A DNA stretch of 64,000 nucleotides, taken from NCBI GenBank assembly GCA_963651465.1, contig CAVJPS010000009.1:59327-123326 (forward strand), given 5' to 3'. Shown piece after piece: positions 7,832 through 17,032 of the stretch. The position numbers and the translations under genes were made by a program. Source of the DNA: SUG2458 sp963651465 (GTDB lineage: Bacteria > Bacillota_I > Bacilli_A > RFN20 > CAG-826). The notes under the pieces were generated by a model that was given only the letters and a program-made list of their open reading frames with translations, was not told the DNA's origin and ran no database searches. Positions within the stretch are counted from its first letter, which is position 1; every line of letters starts with the position of its first letter.

Positions 7832-10462
7832 TTATTGTCCGACTTTTGTACCTTTATAAGCACATTTTAAGATTTCTTCCATGTCTTTTACAAGAGGTAC
7901 TCTTGGGTTAGCTGGTGAGCATTGATCTTCGTAAGCAAGAACTGCGATTCTTTCAATTTTAGAATTCCATTCTGCTTCATCAATACCTAATTTATCAAAT
8001 GAAGTTTCAAGTCCAATATCACGAGCTAATTCTTCACAAGCTGTAGCAAGAGCTTCAACACCTTGTTCTGGAGTTTCAGCTTTTAATCCTAATAAATGAG
8101 CAATTTCAAGATATTTCTTGTCTGCACAGTAGTGATTATATTTTGGCCATACTGATAATTTTGTTGGAACTTGACCATTATATCTAATTACGTATGGTAA
8201 GAAGATAGAACATGTATAACCGTGAACTGTATGGAATTCAGCACCTACTTTATGTGATAAAGAGTGAGCCATACCTAAGAATGCGTTAGCAAATGCCATA
8301 CCAGCAATTGTTGCAGCATTGTGCATTTTTTCACGTGCTTCTAAATCGTTTTTACCATTTTTAACACAACGAGGTAAATATTCAAATACTAATTTGATTG
8401 CTTGTAATGCTAAACCATCAGTGTAGTCATTTGCAAGAACACTAGCATATGCCTCAATAGCGTGTGTTAAGACATCCATACCAGTCATAGCTGTTGGGCG
8501 TGCTGGTAAATTAGTTGTAAATTCAGGATCAACAATAGCAACTGTTGGAGTAAGTGAATAGTCTGTTAAAGGATATTTCTTGTTATTTGCTTTATCGGAG
8601 ATAACAGCAAATGGTGTAACTTCTGAACCAGTACCAGATGTAGTAGGAATACAAATTAATTTTGATTTCTTACCTAATTCTGGATACTTAAATGCTCTTT
8701 TACGAATATCCATAAATTTTTGTTTTAAATCATCAAAGTTAACTTCTGGGTGTTCGTAGAATAACCACATACCTTTTGCACAGTCCATAACACTACCACC
8801 ACCAAGAGCAATAATAGTATCAGGTTGGAATGAATTCATTATTTCAGTACCTTTTCTTACAGTTGAAATATCTGGGTCAGGTTCAACTGCTGTAAATAAT
8901 TGAATTGTAACATCGTTTCTTCTTAAATTTAATTGTTCAGTAATCTTATCTAAGAAACCGAATTGAACCATTGAGTTATCTGTAACAATAAATACTTTTT
9001 CTAAACCACGGCATGATTGTAAATATTGAATTGAATTTCTTTCAAAATAGATTTTACTTGGAACTTTGAACCATTGCATAGTATTTCTTCTTTTACCTAC
9101 TTTCTTGACATTTAATAAATTGACTGCTGAGATATTACCTCCAACAGAGTTATGACCATAAGAACCACAACCTAATGTTAATGAAGGAAGGAATGAGTTA
9201 TAAACATTACCAATACCACCAAATGTTGAAGGTGAATTCCAAATAATTCTCATAGCTTTTACTTTTTCACCAAATGCATCAGCCATTGCTTGATCATGAC
9301 AATGAATTGCAGCACTATGACCTAAACCATTAAATTCAACCATTTGAGCTGCTTTTTCAAATCCTTCATTTTCGTCTTTAACTTTAAAGATTGCTAGGAC
9401 TGGTGAAAGTTTTTCTCTTGATAAAGGTTCGTTGACACCAACTTCACTACATTCAGCACAAATAATTGATGTATCTGCAGGAACTTCAAATCCAGCTTCG
9501 TGAGCAATAAATGAAGCACTCTTACCAACAATTACAGGATTTAATTTTGCTAATTGAACTTGATCTTTTGATTCAACACCAAACATATATTTTTCAAGTA
9601 ATGCTTTTTCTTGTTTATTAACAAAGTAAGCTTTAAATCTCTTAAATAAATCTTTTGCTTCGTTATAAATTTCAGCATCGATAATAGCAGCTTGTTCAGA
9701 AGCACAAATCATACCATTATCGAATGATTTAGATAATACGATATCATTAACTGCTTGTTCGACGTTTGCACTCTTATTGATATAAGAAGGAACATTACCA
9801 GCTCCAACGCCTAAAGCAGGTTTACCACATGAGTATGCAGCTTTAACCATTGCATTACCACCAGTTGCAAGAATTGTAGCAACACCAGGGTGATTCATTA
9901 ATGCACTAGTTGCATCCATTGAAGGATGTTCAATCCATTGAATACAGTTTTCAGGTGCACCAGCAGCAACAGCAGCGTCACGCATAACAATAGCTGCTAA
10001 TTTTGAACTTTCTTGTGCATTTGGGTGGAAAGCAAAAATAATAGGGTTACGTGTTTTTAAACAAATTAATGATTTAAAAATAACAGTACTAGTTGGATTT
10101 GTAACTGGAGTAATACCACATACAACACCAATTGGATCAGCGATTTCAGTAATACCTGTTACTGGATCATCTGAAATAACTCCAACAGTTTTTAAATGAC
10201 GCATGTTATTAACAACATATTCACATGCAAATAAGTTTTTAGTAGCTTTATCTTCAAAGACACCTCTACCTGTTTCGTCAATAGCAGCTTTTGCTAAAGT
10301 ACCATGGTTATCTAACCCAGCAACTGAACATTTAGCAACGATGTAATCAATCTTTTCTTGATCTAAGTTTAAAAATTCATCTAATGCTACTTGTGCTTTT
10401 GAAACCAAGCCATTAACTTCAGCATTAACTTCTTCAATAGTTAAATTCACTTTTTCAGCCAT
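7832..10462 (-). CDS. adhE: Bifunctional acetaldehyde-CoA/alcohol dehydrogenase
   Basis: Converts acetyl-CoA to acetaldehyde and then ethanol with two NADH, regenerating NAD+ in fermentation. The 876-residue length is normal. The N-terminal aldehyde dehydrogenase domain has its catalytic Cys in DNGMICASEQAAI (C253). The C-terminal iron-dependent alcohol dehydrogenase domain has GGGSVMDCAK and the metal-ligand region GMAHSLSHKVGAEFHTVHG. AGGAG precedes the ATG. It starts 2 bp after the rex stop, so the pair is one operon: Rex senses the NADH/NAD+ ratio that AdhE corrects. Two cre-like sites lie upstream of rex. AdhE enzymes usually assemble into spirosomes. Confidence 0.98.
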   Translation of the reverse strand: MAEKVNLTIEEVNAEVNGLVSKAQVALDEFLNLDQEKIDYIVAKCSVAGLDNHGTLAKAAIDETGRGVFEDKATKNLFACEYVVNNMRHLKTVGVISDDPVTGITEIADPIGVVCGITPVTNPTSTVIFKSLICLKTRNPIIFAFHPNAQESSKLAAIVMRDAAVAAGAPENCIQWIEHPSMDATSALMNHPGVATILATGGNAMVKAAYSCGKPALGVGAGNVPSYINKSANVEQAVNDIVLSKSFDNGMICASEQAAIIDAEIYNEAKDLFKRFKAYFVNKQEKALLEKYMFGVESKDQVQLAKLNPVIVGKSASFIAHEAGFEVPADTSIICAECSEVGVNEPLSREKLSPVLAIFKVKDENEGFEKAAQMVEFNGLGHSAAIHCHDQAMADAFGEKVKAMRIIWNSPSTFGGIGNVYNSFLPSLTLGCGSYGHNSVGGNISAVNLLNVKKVGKRRNTMQWFKVPSKIYFERNSIQYLQSCRGLEKVFIVTDNSMVQFGFLDKITEQLNLRRNDVTIQLFTAVEPDPDISTVRKGTEIMNSFQPDTIIALGGGSVMDCAKGMWLFYEHPEVNFDDLKQKFMDIRKRAFKYPELGKKSKLICIPTTSGTGSEVTPFAVISDKANNKKYPLTDYSLTPTVAIVDPEFTTNLPARPTAMTGMDVLTHAIEAYASVLANDYTDGLALQAIKLVFEYLPRCVKNGKNDLEAREKMHNAATIAGMAFANAFLGMAHSLSHKVGAEFHTVHGYTCSIFLPYVIRYNGQVPTKLSVWPKYNHYCADKKYLEIAHLLGLKAETPEQGVEALATACEELARDIGLETSFDKLGIDEAEWNSKIERIAVLAYEDQCSPANPRVPLVKDMEEILKCAYKGTKVGQ

Positions 10463-10464
10463 AT

Positions 10465-11109
10465 TTATTCTCCTTTGATTTTGTTATTTAACCTATGTGA
10501 TAGCATACCTAATGAGGCAGCTAAATCAACATTTTCAACAACGATATTATCGTTAATATTAAGATGGACAGGAACGAAATTCCAAATTGCTTTTATATTA
10601 CACTTTTGTAATCTATCAACAATACTTTGAGCGTAATCGCTTGGGACAGTAAGAATTGCAATATTAACATTCAATTCTTTAATCTTATCTTCAAGCTCTG
10701 AAATACTATAAATTACTTTATCATTTATAACAGTTCCAATTTTTTGGGGATTATTATCAAAACCTGCCAAAATGTTTAATCCTATTTTATTAAATCCACT
10801 ATAACGTAAAATAGCACCACCAAGGCCACCAGCACCAATTAAAATAGCATTAGTAACATCGTTATAACCTAATATGTTTTCAATACTATTAATAAGTGTA
10901 TTAACGTCACGGCCACAACCTGGTTTACTATTTTCTTTACTTATAGATTGAAAGTCTTTTCTAACTTGTTCTTCCGAACATTTAAATTCATTTGCTATGG
11001 TAGCACTTGAAACAGTTAGAATACCTTCCTCTTTTAAAGAATTTAAGTATTTTAGATACGCGGGATATCTTTCGAGTTGTCTTTTTGTAATCGTCTTAAT
11101 ATTACCCAT
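10465..11109 (-). CDS. rex: Redox-sensing transcriptional repressor Rex
   Basis: DNA-binding regulator of 214 residues that releases its operators when NADH is high. The N-terminal winged-helix region (ITKRQLERYPAYLKYLNSL, then SEEQVRKDFQSI) and the Rossmann NAD(H)-binding motif GAGGLGGAIL near residue 92 are clear. AAGGAG precedes the ATG at 11107-11109. It is the first gene of the rex-adhE operon with its own promoter and cre sites. Rex commonly controls adhE and pfl in Firmicutes; I could not identify a convincing TTGTTAA-type Rex operator in the intergenic regions, so autoregulation is inference. Confidence 0.96.
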   Translation of the reverse strand: MGNIKTITKRQLERYPAYLKYLNSLKEEGILTVSSATIANEFKCSEEQVRKDFQSISKENSKPGCGRDVNTLINSIENILGYNDVTNAILIGAGGLGGAILRYSGFNKIGLNILAGFDNNPQKIGTVINDKVIYSISELEDKIKELNVNIAILTVPSDYAQSIVDRLQKCNIKAIWNFVPVHLNINDNIVVENVDLAASLGMLSHRLNNKIKGE

Positions 11110-11141
11110 AATAACTCCTTTGGTATTTTTTTACCGAAGTT

Positions 11142-11170
11142 AATATAACATATAATGAACTTCCGTTCAA
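11142..11170 (-). promoter_or_regulatory. Promoter of rex-adhE
   Basis: On the minus strand TTGAAC (complement 11165-11170), a 17-bp spacer, and TATATT (complement 11142-11147) with an extended TGn element just before the -10. Confidence 0.75.
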
Positions 11171-11192
11171 TTGATTTTAACTAAAAAAATAA

Positions 11193-11206
11193 AGATAACG
11201 CTTACA
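11193..11206 (-). promoter_or_regulatory. cre site (CcpA operator) upstream of rex-adhE, site 1
   Basis: TGTAAGCGTTATCT on the minus strand matches all 14 positions of the consensus TGWAARCGYTWNCW. It lies 22 bp upstream of the -35 box, centred near -64 from the predicted start of transcription, a position associated with CcpA activation in Bacillus. Confidence 0.8.
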
Positions 11207-11225
11207 TAAATTTAAAGAAAAATAA

Positions 11226-11239
11226 TAATAGCGCTTTCA
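11226..11239 (-). promoter_or_regulatory. cre site upstream of rex-adhE, site 2
   Basis: TGAAAGCGCTATTA matches 13 of 14 consensus positions (the penultimate C is T). It is 33 bp, about three helical turns, from site 1, so both would face the same side of the DNA. Confidence 0.65.
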
Positions 11240-11255
11240 TTAAATTGCATTAAAA

Positions 11256-11278
11256 AAAGAGGAAAAAATTTCCTCTTT
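11256..11278 (-). terminator. Rho-independent terminator of pflB-pflA
   Basis: A 10-bp stem AAAGAGGAAA/TTTCCTCTTT immediately after the pflA stop, followed by a T-run on the minus strand. Confidence 0.85.
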
Positions 11279-11283
11279 TATTC

Positions 11284-12024
11284 TTATTTATAATTACCAA
11301 TTTTTAAAACATTTTCTGCGTGCTTTACACTTTCTTTTGTTGGCATATTAACATCTTTTAAAGAATATTCAATACCAAGTTCATCATATTTTGGTAATGC
11401 AAATGGATGATAAGGTAAAACCTCTAATCTTTTAATATTATTAAATTTAGCTAAGAAGTCACTACTTTTTTGAAGTACATCTTCACTATCAGTGTATCCT
11501 GGTAATAAAACATAACGAACCCAAATTGGAAAATTTATTTCATTAAGATAATTAAATAATTCTTGAACGTTTTTACCGTCATGGCCAGTAATTTTAGTAT
11601 GTAATTCTTCATTAGGTGCTTTTAAATCTAATAATAATAAATCAGTATATTTTAATAATTCTTTAAACTTAGAGAAGAAAGGTTCTTCAAATGTAAAAGG
11701 TCCTCCTGCAGTATCAATACAAGTAGAAAAACCTTTTTCTTTGGCTTTCTTAAATAAATCAATTAAGAAATCAATTTGAAGTAATGGTTCACCACCACTA
11801 ATAGTAATACCACCATTATCTCGCCAATAAGTTTTATATCGAGCAAGTTTTGCAAGTGCTTCATCACTAGTTATAGAAGTAGCATTCTTATTACTCCAAG
11901 TTTCAGGATTGTGACAATATAAGCAACGAAATGGACATCCAGATAAGAAAAGGACGGACCTGACACCAGGTCCATCCACTAAAGCAAATGATTCGAAACT
12001 TGAATAATAGCCAATTTCACTCAT
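11284..12024 (-). CDS. pflA: Pyruvate formate-lyase-activating enzyme (radical SAM)
   Basis: Installs the glycyl radical on PflB by using a [4Fe-4S] cluster and S-adenosylmethionine. The 246 residues include GPGVRSVLFLSGCPFRCLYCHNPETW with the CxxxCxxC cluster motif, and GGITISGGEPLLQ, the SAM-binding GGE element. The ATG at 12022-12024 is chosen; a TTG one codon upstream is also in frame. No strong ribosome site is visible, and the gene starts 3 bp after the pflB stop, so translational coupling to pflB is likely. A terminator follows directly. Confidence 0.97.
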   Translation of the reverse strand: MSEIGYYSSFESFALVDGPGVRSVLFLSGCPFRCLYCHNPETWSNKNATSITSDEALAKLARYKTYWRDNGGITISGGEPLLQIDFLIDLFKKAKEKGFSTCIDTAGGPFTFEEPFFSKFKELLKYTDLLLLDLKAPNEELHTKITGHDGKNVQELFNYLNEINFPIWVRYVLLPGYTDSEDVLQKSSDFLAKFNNIKRLEVLPYHPFALPKYDELGIEYSLKDVNMPTKESVKHAENVLKIGNYK

Positions 12025-12027
12025 CAA

Positions 12028-14289
12028 TTATAAGCTTTCATGGCAAGTTCTTGAAATAACATCTAATTGTTGTTCTTTTGTTAAATCAATGAACTTAACT
12101 GCATATCCACTAACTCTAATTGTAAAGTTTTGATATTCTTCTTTTTCTGGATGATTCATAGCATCAATTAATTTTTCAGTACCGAATACGTTAACATTTA
12201 AGTGATGAGCATCTTGATCAAAGTAGCCGTCTAAGATTTGAGCTAAGTTAACTTTTCTTTCATCATCATTGTGACCTAAAGCATTAGGGTTAACTGTTTG
12301 AGTATTTGAAATACCATCTAAAGCATATTCATATGGTAATTTTGCGACTGAGTTAAGTGAAGCAAGTAAACCATTCTTTTCTGCACCATATGCTGGGTTA
12401 GCACCTGGTGATAATGGTTCGCCTTGTTTTCTACCATCTGGTAAAGAACCAGTAGCCTTACCATAAACAACGTTTGAAGTAATTGTTAAAATTGAAGTTG
12501 ATGGGACAGAATCACGATATGTGTGGTGTCTTGCAATCTTGTGCATAAAGACTTTTAATAACCAAACTGCGATTTCATCAGCACGGTTGTCATCGTTACC
12601 ATAACGTGGGAAATCACCAATTGTTTCAAAATCAGTGACAATGCCTGTTTCGTCACGGACACATTTTACAGTTGCATATTTAATAGCACTTAATGAGTCA
12701 ACAACGTGTGAGAAACCAGCAATACCTGTAGCAAATGATCTTTCAACATTTGTATCAATTAATGCCATTTCAGCAGCTTCATAATAATATTTATCGTGCA
12801 TATAGTGAATGACATTTAAAGTATTAACATAGATTTCAGCAAGCCATTCCATCATAGCTTCGTATTTTGGTAAGACTTCATCATATGTAAGAATTTCACT
12901 TGTAATAGGTTTAATTTCAGGTCCGACTTGTTGGTGAGTTAATTCATCAACACCACCGTTTATTGCATATAATAAACATTTAGCTAAGTTAGCTCTAGCA
13001 CCGAAGAATTGCATTTCTTTACCAGTCTTTGTAGCACTAACACAGCAGCAGATACTATAGTCATCAGTCCAAATTGGTCTCATAACACAGTCATTTTCGT
13101 ATTGAATTGAACTTGTTTTAACAGAAATTAATGCAGCGTATTTCTTGAAAGTATCAGGTAATCTACTTGACCATAAAACTGTTAAGTTTGGTTCTGGTGC
13201 AGGTCCCATATTTTCAAGTGTGTGTAAGAAACGATAGTCGTTCTTTGTAACTAATGTACGTCCATCACTACCCATACCAGCTACTTCAAGAGTTGCCCAT
13301 ACTGGGTCGCCTGAGAATAATTGGTTATATGATGGAATACGTGCGAATTTAACCATTCTGAATTTCATAACCATATGGTCAACTAATTCTTGAGCTTCTT
13401 TTTCAGTTAATGTACCAGCAGCTAAATCTCTTTCAATATAAATATCTAAGAATGTTGAAATACGTCCAACTGACATAGCAGCACCATTTTGAGTTTTGAT
13501 AGCAGCTAAGTAACCAAAGTATAACCATTGGAATGCTTCCTTAGCGTTTTTAGCTGGTTCGCTAATATCAAAGCCATAAATTTTAGCCATTTCTTTCATT
13601 TCTTTTAAAGCTTTGATTTGCATTGAAATTTCTTCTCTTAATCTAACGACATCTTCTGTCATACCTCTTAAACCAGTATATTTAAGATTGTCTTGTTTTT
13701 CAGCAATAATATTGTCAATACCATATAAAGCAACACGACGATAGTCACCAACAATACGGCCTCTACCATATGTATCTGGTAAGCCAGTAATAATCTTGTT
13801 GTGACGGCAACGTAACATTTCATCAGTATAAGCATCAAAGACACCATCATTGTGAGTCTTATGATATTTTGTAAAGACTTCGTGAATCTTTGGTGAAGGT
13901 GTGTAACCGTAAGCTGTACATGCTTGTTCAGCCATTTTAATACCACCATAAGGCATAAATGCTCTCTTTAATGGTTTGTCTGTTTGAAGACCAACGACTT
14001 TTTCTAAATCTTTTGTTTCTTCGTCAATATATCCAGGACCGTAAGCTGTTAATGAGGAAACAATTTCAGTTTCCATATCAAGAACTCCGCCCTTTTTTCT
14101 TTCTTCAATTTGTAATGCACTTAACTTTTTCCAAAGAATATTTGTAGCTTCAGTTGCATCCTCTAAGAATGATTCATCTCCAAGATATGGAGTGTAGTTT
14201 TCTTGAATAAAGTCTCTAACGTTAATAGAAGTTTTCCAATTTACGCCTTTAAAACTTTTCCAAGCAGTTTCATCAAAATTTTTGATCAT
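12028..14289 (-). CDS. pflB: Formate C-acetyltransferase (pyruvate formate-lyase)
   Basis: Cleaves pyruvate with CoA to acetyl-CoA and formate in anaerobic metabolism. I set the start at ATG 14287-14289 (MIKNFDETAW) because AAGGAGG stands 9 bases upstream; a longer frame to 14385 is open but reads through this ribosome site. The 753 residues include the catalytic cysteines in YSICCCVSATKTG and the glycyl-radical loop RVSGYAV with Gly at about 728. pflA follows in the same operon. The 178-bp leader holds an extended -10 promoter and a palindrome. The normal length and intact active site indicate a functional enzyme. Confidence 0.98.
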   Translation of the reverse strand: MIKNFDETAWKSFKGVNWKTSINVRDFIQENYTPYLGDESFLEDATEATNILWKKLSALQIEERKKGGVLDMETEIVSSLTAYGPGYIDEETKDLEKVVGLQTDKPLKRAFMPYGGIKMAEQACTAYGYTPSPKIHEVFTKYHKTHNDGVFDAYTDEMLRCRHNKIITGLPDTYGRGRIVGDYRRVALYGIDNIIAEKQDNLKYTGLRGMTEDVVRLREEISMQIKALKEMKEMAKIYGFDISEPAKNAKEAFQWLYFGYLAAIKTQNGAAMSVGRISTFLDIYIERDLAAGTLTEKEAQELVDHMVMKFRMVKFARIPSYNQLFSGDPVWATLEVAGMGSDGRTLVTKNDYRFLHTLENMGPAPEPNLTVLWSSRLPDTFKKYAALISVKTSSIQYENDCVMRPIWTDDYSICCCVSATKTGKEMQFFGARANLAKCLLYAINGGVDELTHQQVGPEIKPITSEILTYDEVLPKYEAMMEWLAEIYVNTLNVIHYMHDKYYYEAAEMALIDTNVERSFATGIAGFSHVVDSLSAIKYATVKCVRDETGIVTDFETIGDFPRYGNDDNRADEIAVWLLKVFMHKIARHHTYRDSVPSTSILTITSNVVYGKATGSLPDGRKQGEPLSPGANPAYGAEKNGLLASLNSVAKLPYEYALDGISNTQTVNPNALGHNDDERKVNLAQILDGYFDQDAHHLNVNVFGTEKLIDAMNHPEKEEYQNFTIRVSGYAVKFIDLTKEQQLDVISRTCHESL

Positions 14290-14319
14290 ATTTGTATATC
14301 CTCCTTGATAACCTAATGT

Positions 14320-14348
14320 AGAATAACACTTTTTAAATATTTTTAAAA
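14320..14348 (-). promoter_or_regulatory. Promoter of pflB-pflA (extended -10)
   Basis: TGTTATTCT on the minus strand supplies an extended -10 (hexamer at complement 14320-14325). A weak -35 TTTTAA is 17 bp upstream. The block AAAGTGTTATTCT recurs upstream of the radical SAM gene near 48828. Confidence 0.55.
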
Positions 14349-14378
14349 CATTTTTGCTCAAAAATGAAAATAAAACCC

Positions 14379-14395
14379 CTTTCATTTTATGAAAG
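14379..14395. promoter_or_regulatory. 17-bp palindrome upstream of pflB, possible operator
   Basis: Perfect inverted repeat CTTTCAT-TTT-ATGAAAG, about 31 bp upstream of the predicted -35 of pflB. It has no T-run and is not a terminator. The regulator is unknown. Confidence 0.4.
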
Positions 14396-14444
14396 ATGAT
14401 TTATTAAAAGATTTTTCTCTCAATCTTACAAATAAAACACAAAA

Positions 14445-14469
14445 AAGTAGGTTTTTGACGAACCTACTT
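14445..14469 (-). terminator. Rho-independent terminator of glgC-glgD-glgA
   Basis: A 9-bp stem AAGTAGGTT/AACCTACTT overlaps the glgA stop codon and is followed by a T-run on the minus strand. Confidence 0.85.
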
Positions 14470-15904
14470 ATTTTTCTTTTGCTCCTCCATAAATATTTAA
14501 ATATTCATCAGCAGAACGAGACCAGTCATTATTACATGACATAGCATTTAGTCTTAATTTTTTAAATAAATCTTTATTGTCGTAGCATTTAATAGCCCAG
14601 TCAATTGTATTCACAATTGCATGCTTGTCATATGCGTAAAAACCAAATCCTGTTGCAACGTTTTCATTTCCTTCAATAGCAGGAATAACAGTATCATTTA
14701 ATCCACCAGTCATACGGACTAATGGTAATGTACCATAACGAAGAGCAATCATTTGGCCAATACCACAAGGTTCAAATAATGACGGCATTAAAAAGATATC
14801 ACTTGATGCATAAATCATATGAGCCAATCCATCATTGTAACCAATATAAATTCCCATTTGATTTGGATATTCTGCTCTTAGTTTTTCAAGCTCTTGTTCA
14901 AAACCATATTCCCCACTACCAAGAACAATTAATGAAGCTCCACTTGATAAAATTTTGCGTGCTCCTTCGATGACTAAATCAGCACCTTTTTGCCAAGTTA
15001 AACGAGATACCATACCAAATAAAGGTTTGTCAGTTGGTGAAAGATGCATTTCTTCAAGTAATGTATCTTTATTTTCTTTTTTACCTTCTTCTATAGTTTT
15101 CTTAGTATATGTTTTTTTAATTTTCTTATCTTTTGCTGGATTAAATTCGACATAGTCGATACCATTTAAAACGCCACAGAAATCATAACGTCTTAATTCG
15201 AGCACTGTATGTAAATCATGTCCACTATTGTCACTTAATAATTCTTCAGCGTGAGTAGGACTTACAGTTGTAATTTTATCACAATACATAATTGCAGCTT
15301 TTAAAGTACTACATTCATTGTTGTAACGAATTGCACCATTATCGTATAATTCGTCACTTAATCCATAGTAATCATTGATAAAATAACGATTAAACATTCC
15401 TTTAAATGCTGGATTATGAATGGTTAATACAAAACGTGTATTTTTAAATACATCTTCGTATCTATTTTGTTCTTTAATTAAAACTGGTAGCATTCCAACT
15501 TGCCAGTCATGAATATGAATAATGTCAAAGCATAAATTCTGTTCTTGAATTATTTTACGAATTCCTAAAGTAAAGAAAGCAAAACGTTCATTATCGTCAT
15601 CATAACCGTATAAATTGTCACGGTTAAAATACCTTACATTACCTAAAAGGTAATAAGTAATGCCGTCAATTTCAGTTTTATAAACTTCACATTCTTGATT
15701 ACGCCATGATAATTGAACACTATATTTTGCTAAAGGTGTTACTCTAATATTATCATTATTACGAATTTTATCGTAATACGGAATAACAATACTAACTTCG
15801 TGACCTTTCTTAACGAGTTCAGCTGATAAAGCATGAACTACATCAGCTAGACCACCAGTTTTAGCTAAAGGGGTAGATTCACTTGCACACATTAAAATTT
15901 TCAT
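14468..15904 (-). CDS. glgA: Glycogen synthase (ADP-glucose type, GT5)
   Basis: Adds glucose from ADP-glucose to the growing alpha-1,4-glucan. The 478 residues start MKILMCASESTPLAKTGGLADV, carrying the KTGGL nucleotide-sugar motif, and contain the HIHDWQVGMLP and PSLFEPCGIGQM motifs typical of GT5 synthases; length is normal. AAGGAG lies upstream of the ATG, and the glgD stop is 1 bp away, so it is the last gene of a glgC-glgD-glgA operon ended by a terminator overlapping its stop. No branching enzyme or phosphorylase gene is in the window. Confidence 0.97.
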   Translation of the reverse strand: MKILMCASESTPLAKTGGLADVVHALSAELVKKGHEVSIVIPYYDKIRNNDNIRVTPLAKYSVQLSWRNQECEVYKTEIDGITYYLLGNVRYFNRDNLYGYDDDNERFAFFTLGIRKIIQEQNLCFDIIHIHDWQVGMLPVLIKEQNRYEDVFKNTRFVLTIHNPAFKGMFNRYFINDYYGLSDELYDNGAIRYNNECSTLKAAIMYCDKITTVSPTHAEELLSDNSGHDLHTVLELRRYDFCGVLNGIDYVEFNPAKDKKIKKTYTKKTIEEGKKENKDTLLEEMHLSPTDKPLFGMVSRLTWQKGADLVIEGARKILSSGASLIVLGSGEYGFEQELEKLRAEYPNQMGIYIGYNDGLAHMIYASSDIFLMPSLFEPCGIGQMIALRYGTLPLVRMTGGLNDTVIPAIEGNENVATGFGFYAYDKHAIVNTIDWAIKCYDNKDLFKKLRLNAMSCNNDWSRSADEYLNIYGGAKEK

Positions 15905-15905
15905 A

Positions 15906-17021
15906 TTAGATAATATCTCCTTGTTTTACGTAAAGTGGATTTTTAGATGTTCCATTTAATTTTTTAACAGTAATAACTCGAGCGTACTTATCAACAATAC
16001 AATTTTCTAAAATAGTATCGTTACCTACAACACAATATCCTAGAATAACAGAATTTTTAATAACAGCGCCTTCACCAATTACTACTCCACGAGAAATAAC
16101 ACTATTTTCAACTTTCCCGTTAATAATTGCACCATTTGCAACAAACGAATTTGACACATCAGCCTTACGGCCATAACGAGTTGGAGGTGTGTCGTGAGTA
16201 ACTGTATAAATTGGCCACTCGGGTTTAAATAATTCTTTACGAGCATCGTAAGATAATAATTCAGTTGATACTTCTAAGTATTTTGCCATTGAATCAACTA
16301 TACGAACAAAGCCATCATAACGATATCCACGAATATCGTATTTTTTTACATTGTAAGCTAAGAACTCACTTAAACTAAAAACCGCGGATTGTTCACTAGA
16401 TTCTTTTAATATGCGTTTTAAAGTTGACATTGACATAACGTAACTTTCCATTGAAATATCAGCTTCGTCATCAATACCACGATTTTGACGAATATGATGT
16501 ACTTTATTAGAATCTTCGTTAAATAATAATTTATCATAACCAACACTATCAACTTTAGCATTAGTCATATGAGTATAAACAATAGTTATGTCAGCGTTAC
16601 TCTTAATATGTTCATCAATTACTTTAGAATAATCAATAGCACATAAGAAATGAACTGGAGCAATAACAACTAAATCAGCACTACTTGCTAATAAGAACCA
16701 GTCATTAGCACGAATGTTATTCAAGTCATTATTGTAACGAGGGTTATGATAATATTCCTCATTTTGCATAATGACGTTTTTACCAATTTTAGTATTTAAG
16801 TTCCATGAGTTATGGAAACCTAAATGTTTATTTAAAGAACGGATATGATGTTTACATAACACACCAATTTCATCAATTCCTGAATTAGAAAAATTCGATA
16901 AAGTAAAATCAATAAAAGCAAAACGTCCTAAGAAGGAAGTAGATGCTAATGAACGTGATGAAGTTAATTCACCAATATCAGGAGAAACGTGTAAATTACA
17001 AAAGCCAATAACTCTTCTCAT
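15906..17021 (-). CDS. glgD: GlgD, glucose-1-phosphate adenylyltransferase regulatory subunit
   Basis: Paralogue of GlgC in Firmicutes that pairs with it in ADP-glucose synthesis. The 371 residues retain the nucleotidyltransferase fold and C-terminal left-handed beta-helix repeats (GAIINGKVENSVISRGVVIGEGAVI). The N-terminus lacks the GGxGxRL nucleotide-binding loop seen in GlgC: it reads MRRVIGFCNLHVSPDIGEL, which is the usual signature of the non-catalytic GlgD. It lies between glgC and glgA with gaps of 11 and 1 bp. The regulatory role is family knowledge; here it rests on the missing loop and the gene order. Confidence 0.95.
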   Translation of the reverse strand: MRRVIGFCNLHVSPDIGELTSSRSLASTSFLGRFAFIDFTLSNFSNSGIDEIGVLCKHHIRSLNKHLGFHNSWNLNTKIGKNVIMQNEEYYHNPRYNNDLNNIRANDWFLLASSADLVVIAPVHFLCAIDYSKVIDEHIKSNADITIVYTHMTNAKVDSVGYDKLLFNEDSNKVHHIRQNRGIDDEADISMESYVMSMSTLKRILKESSEQSAVFSLSEFLAYNVKKYDIRGYRYDGFVRIVDSMAKYLEVSTELLSYDARKELFKPEWPIYTVTHDTPPTRYGRKADVSNSFVANGAIINGKVENSVISRGVVIGEGAVIKNSVILGYCVVGNDTILENCIVDKYARVITVKKLNGTSKNPLYVKQGDII

Positions 17022-17032
17022 AATTTATCCTC

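Noticed and set aside
11110..11160. Rex operator upstream of rex
   Set aside because: I found no TTGTTAA-type inverted repeat at the expected positions, so I do not report a Rex site.
12028..14385. Longer N-terminus for pflB beginning at 14385
   Set aside because: The extension reads through a perfect AAGGAGG site that serves the ATG at 14287-14289, and its own start lies in a palindrome without a ribosome site. The PflB family also starts at the shorter position.
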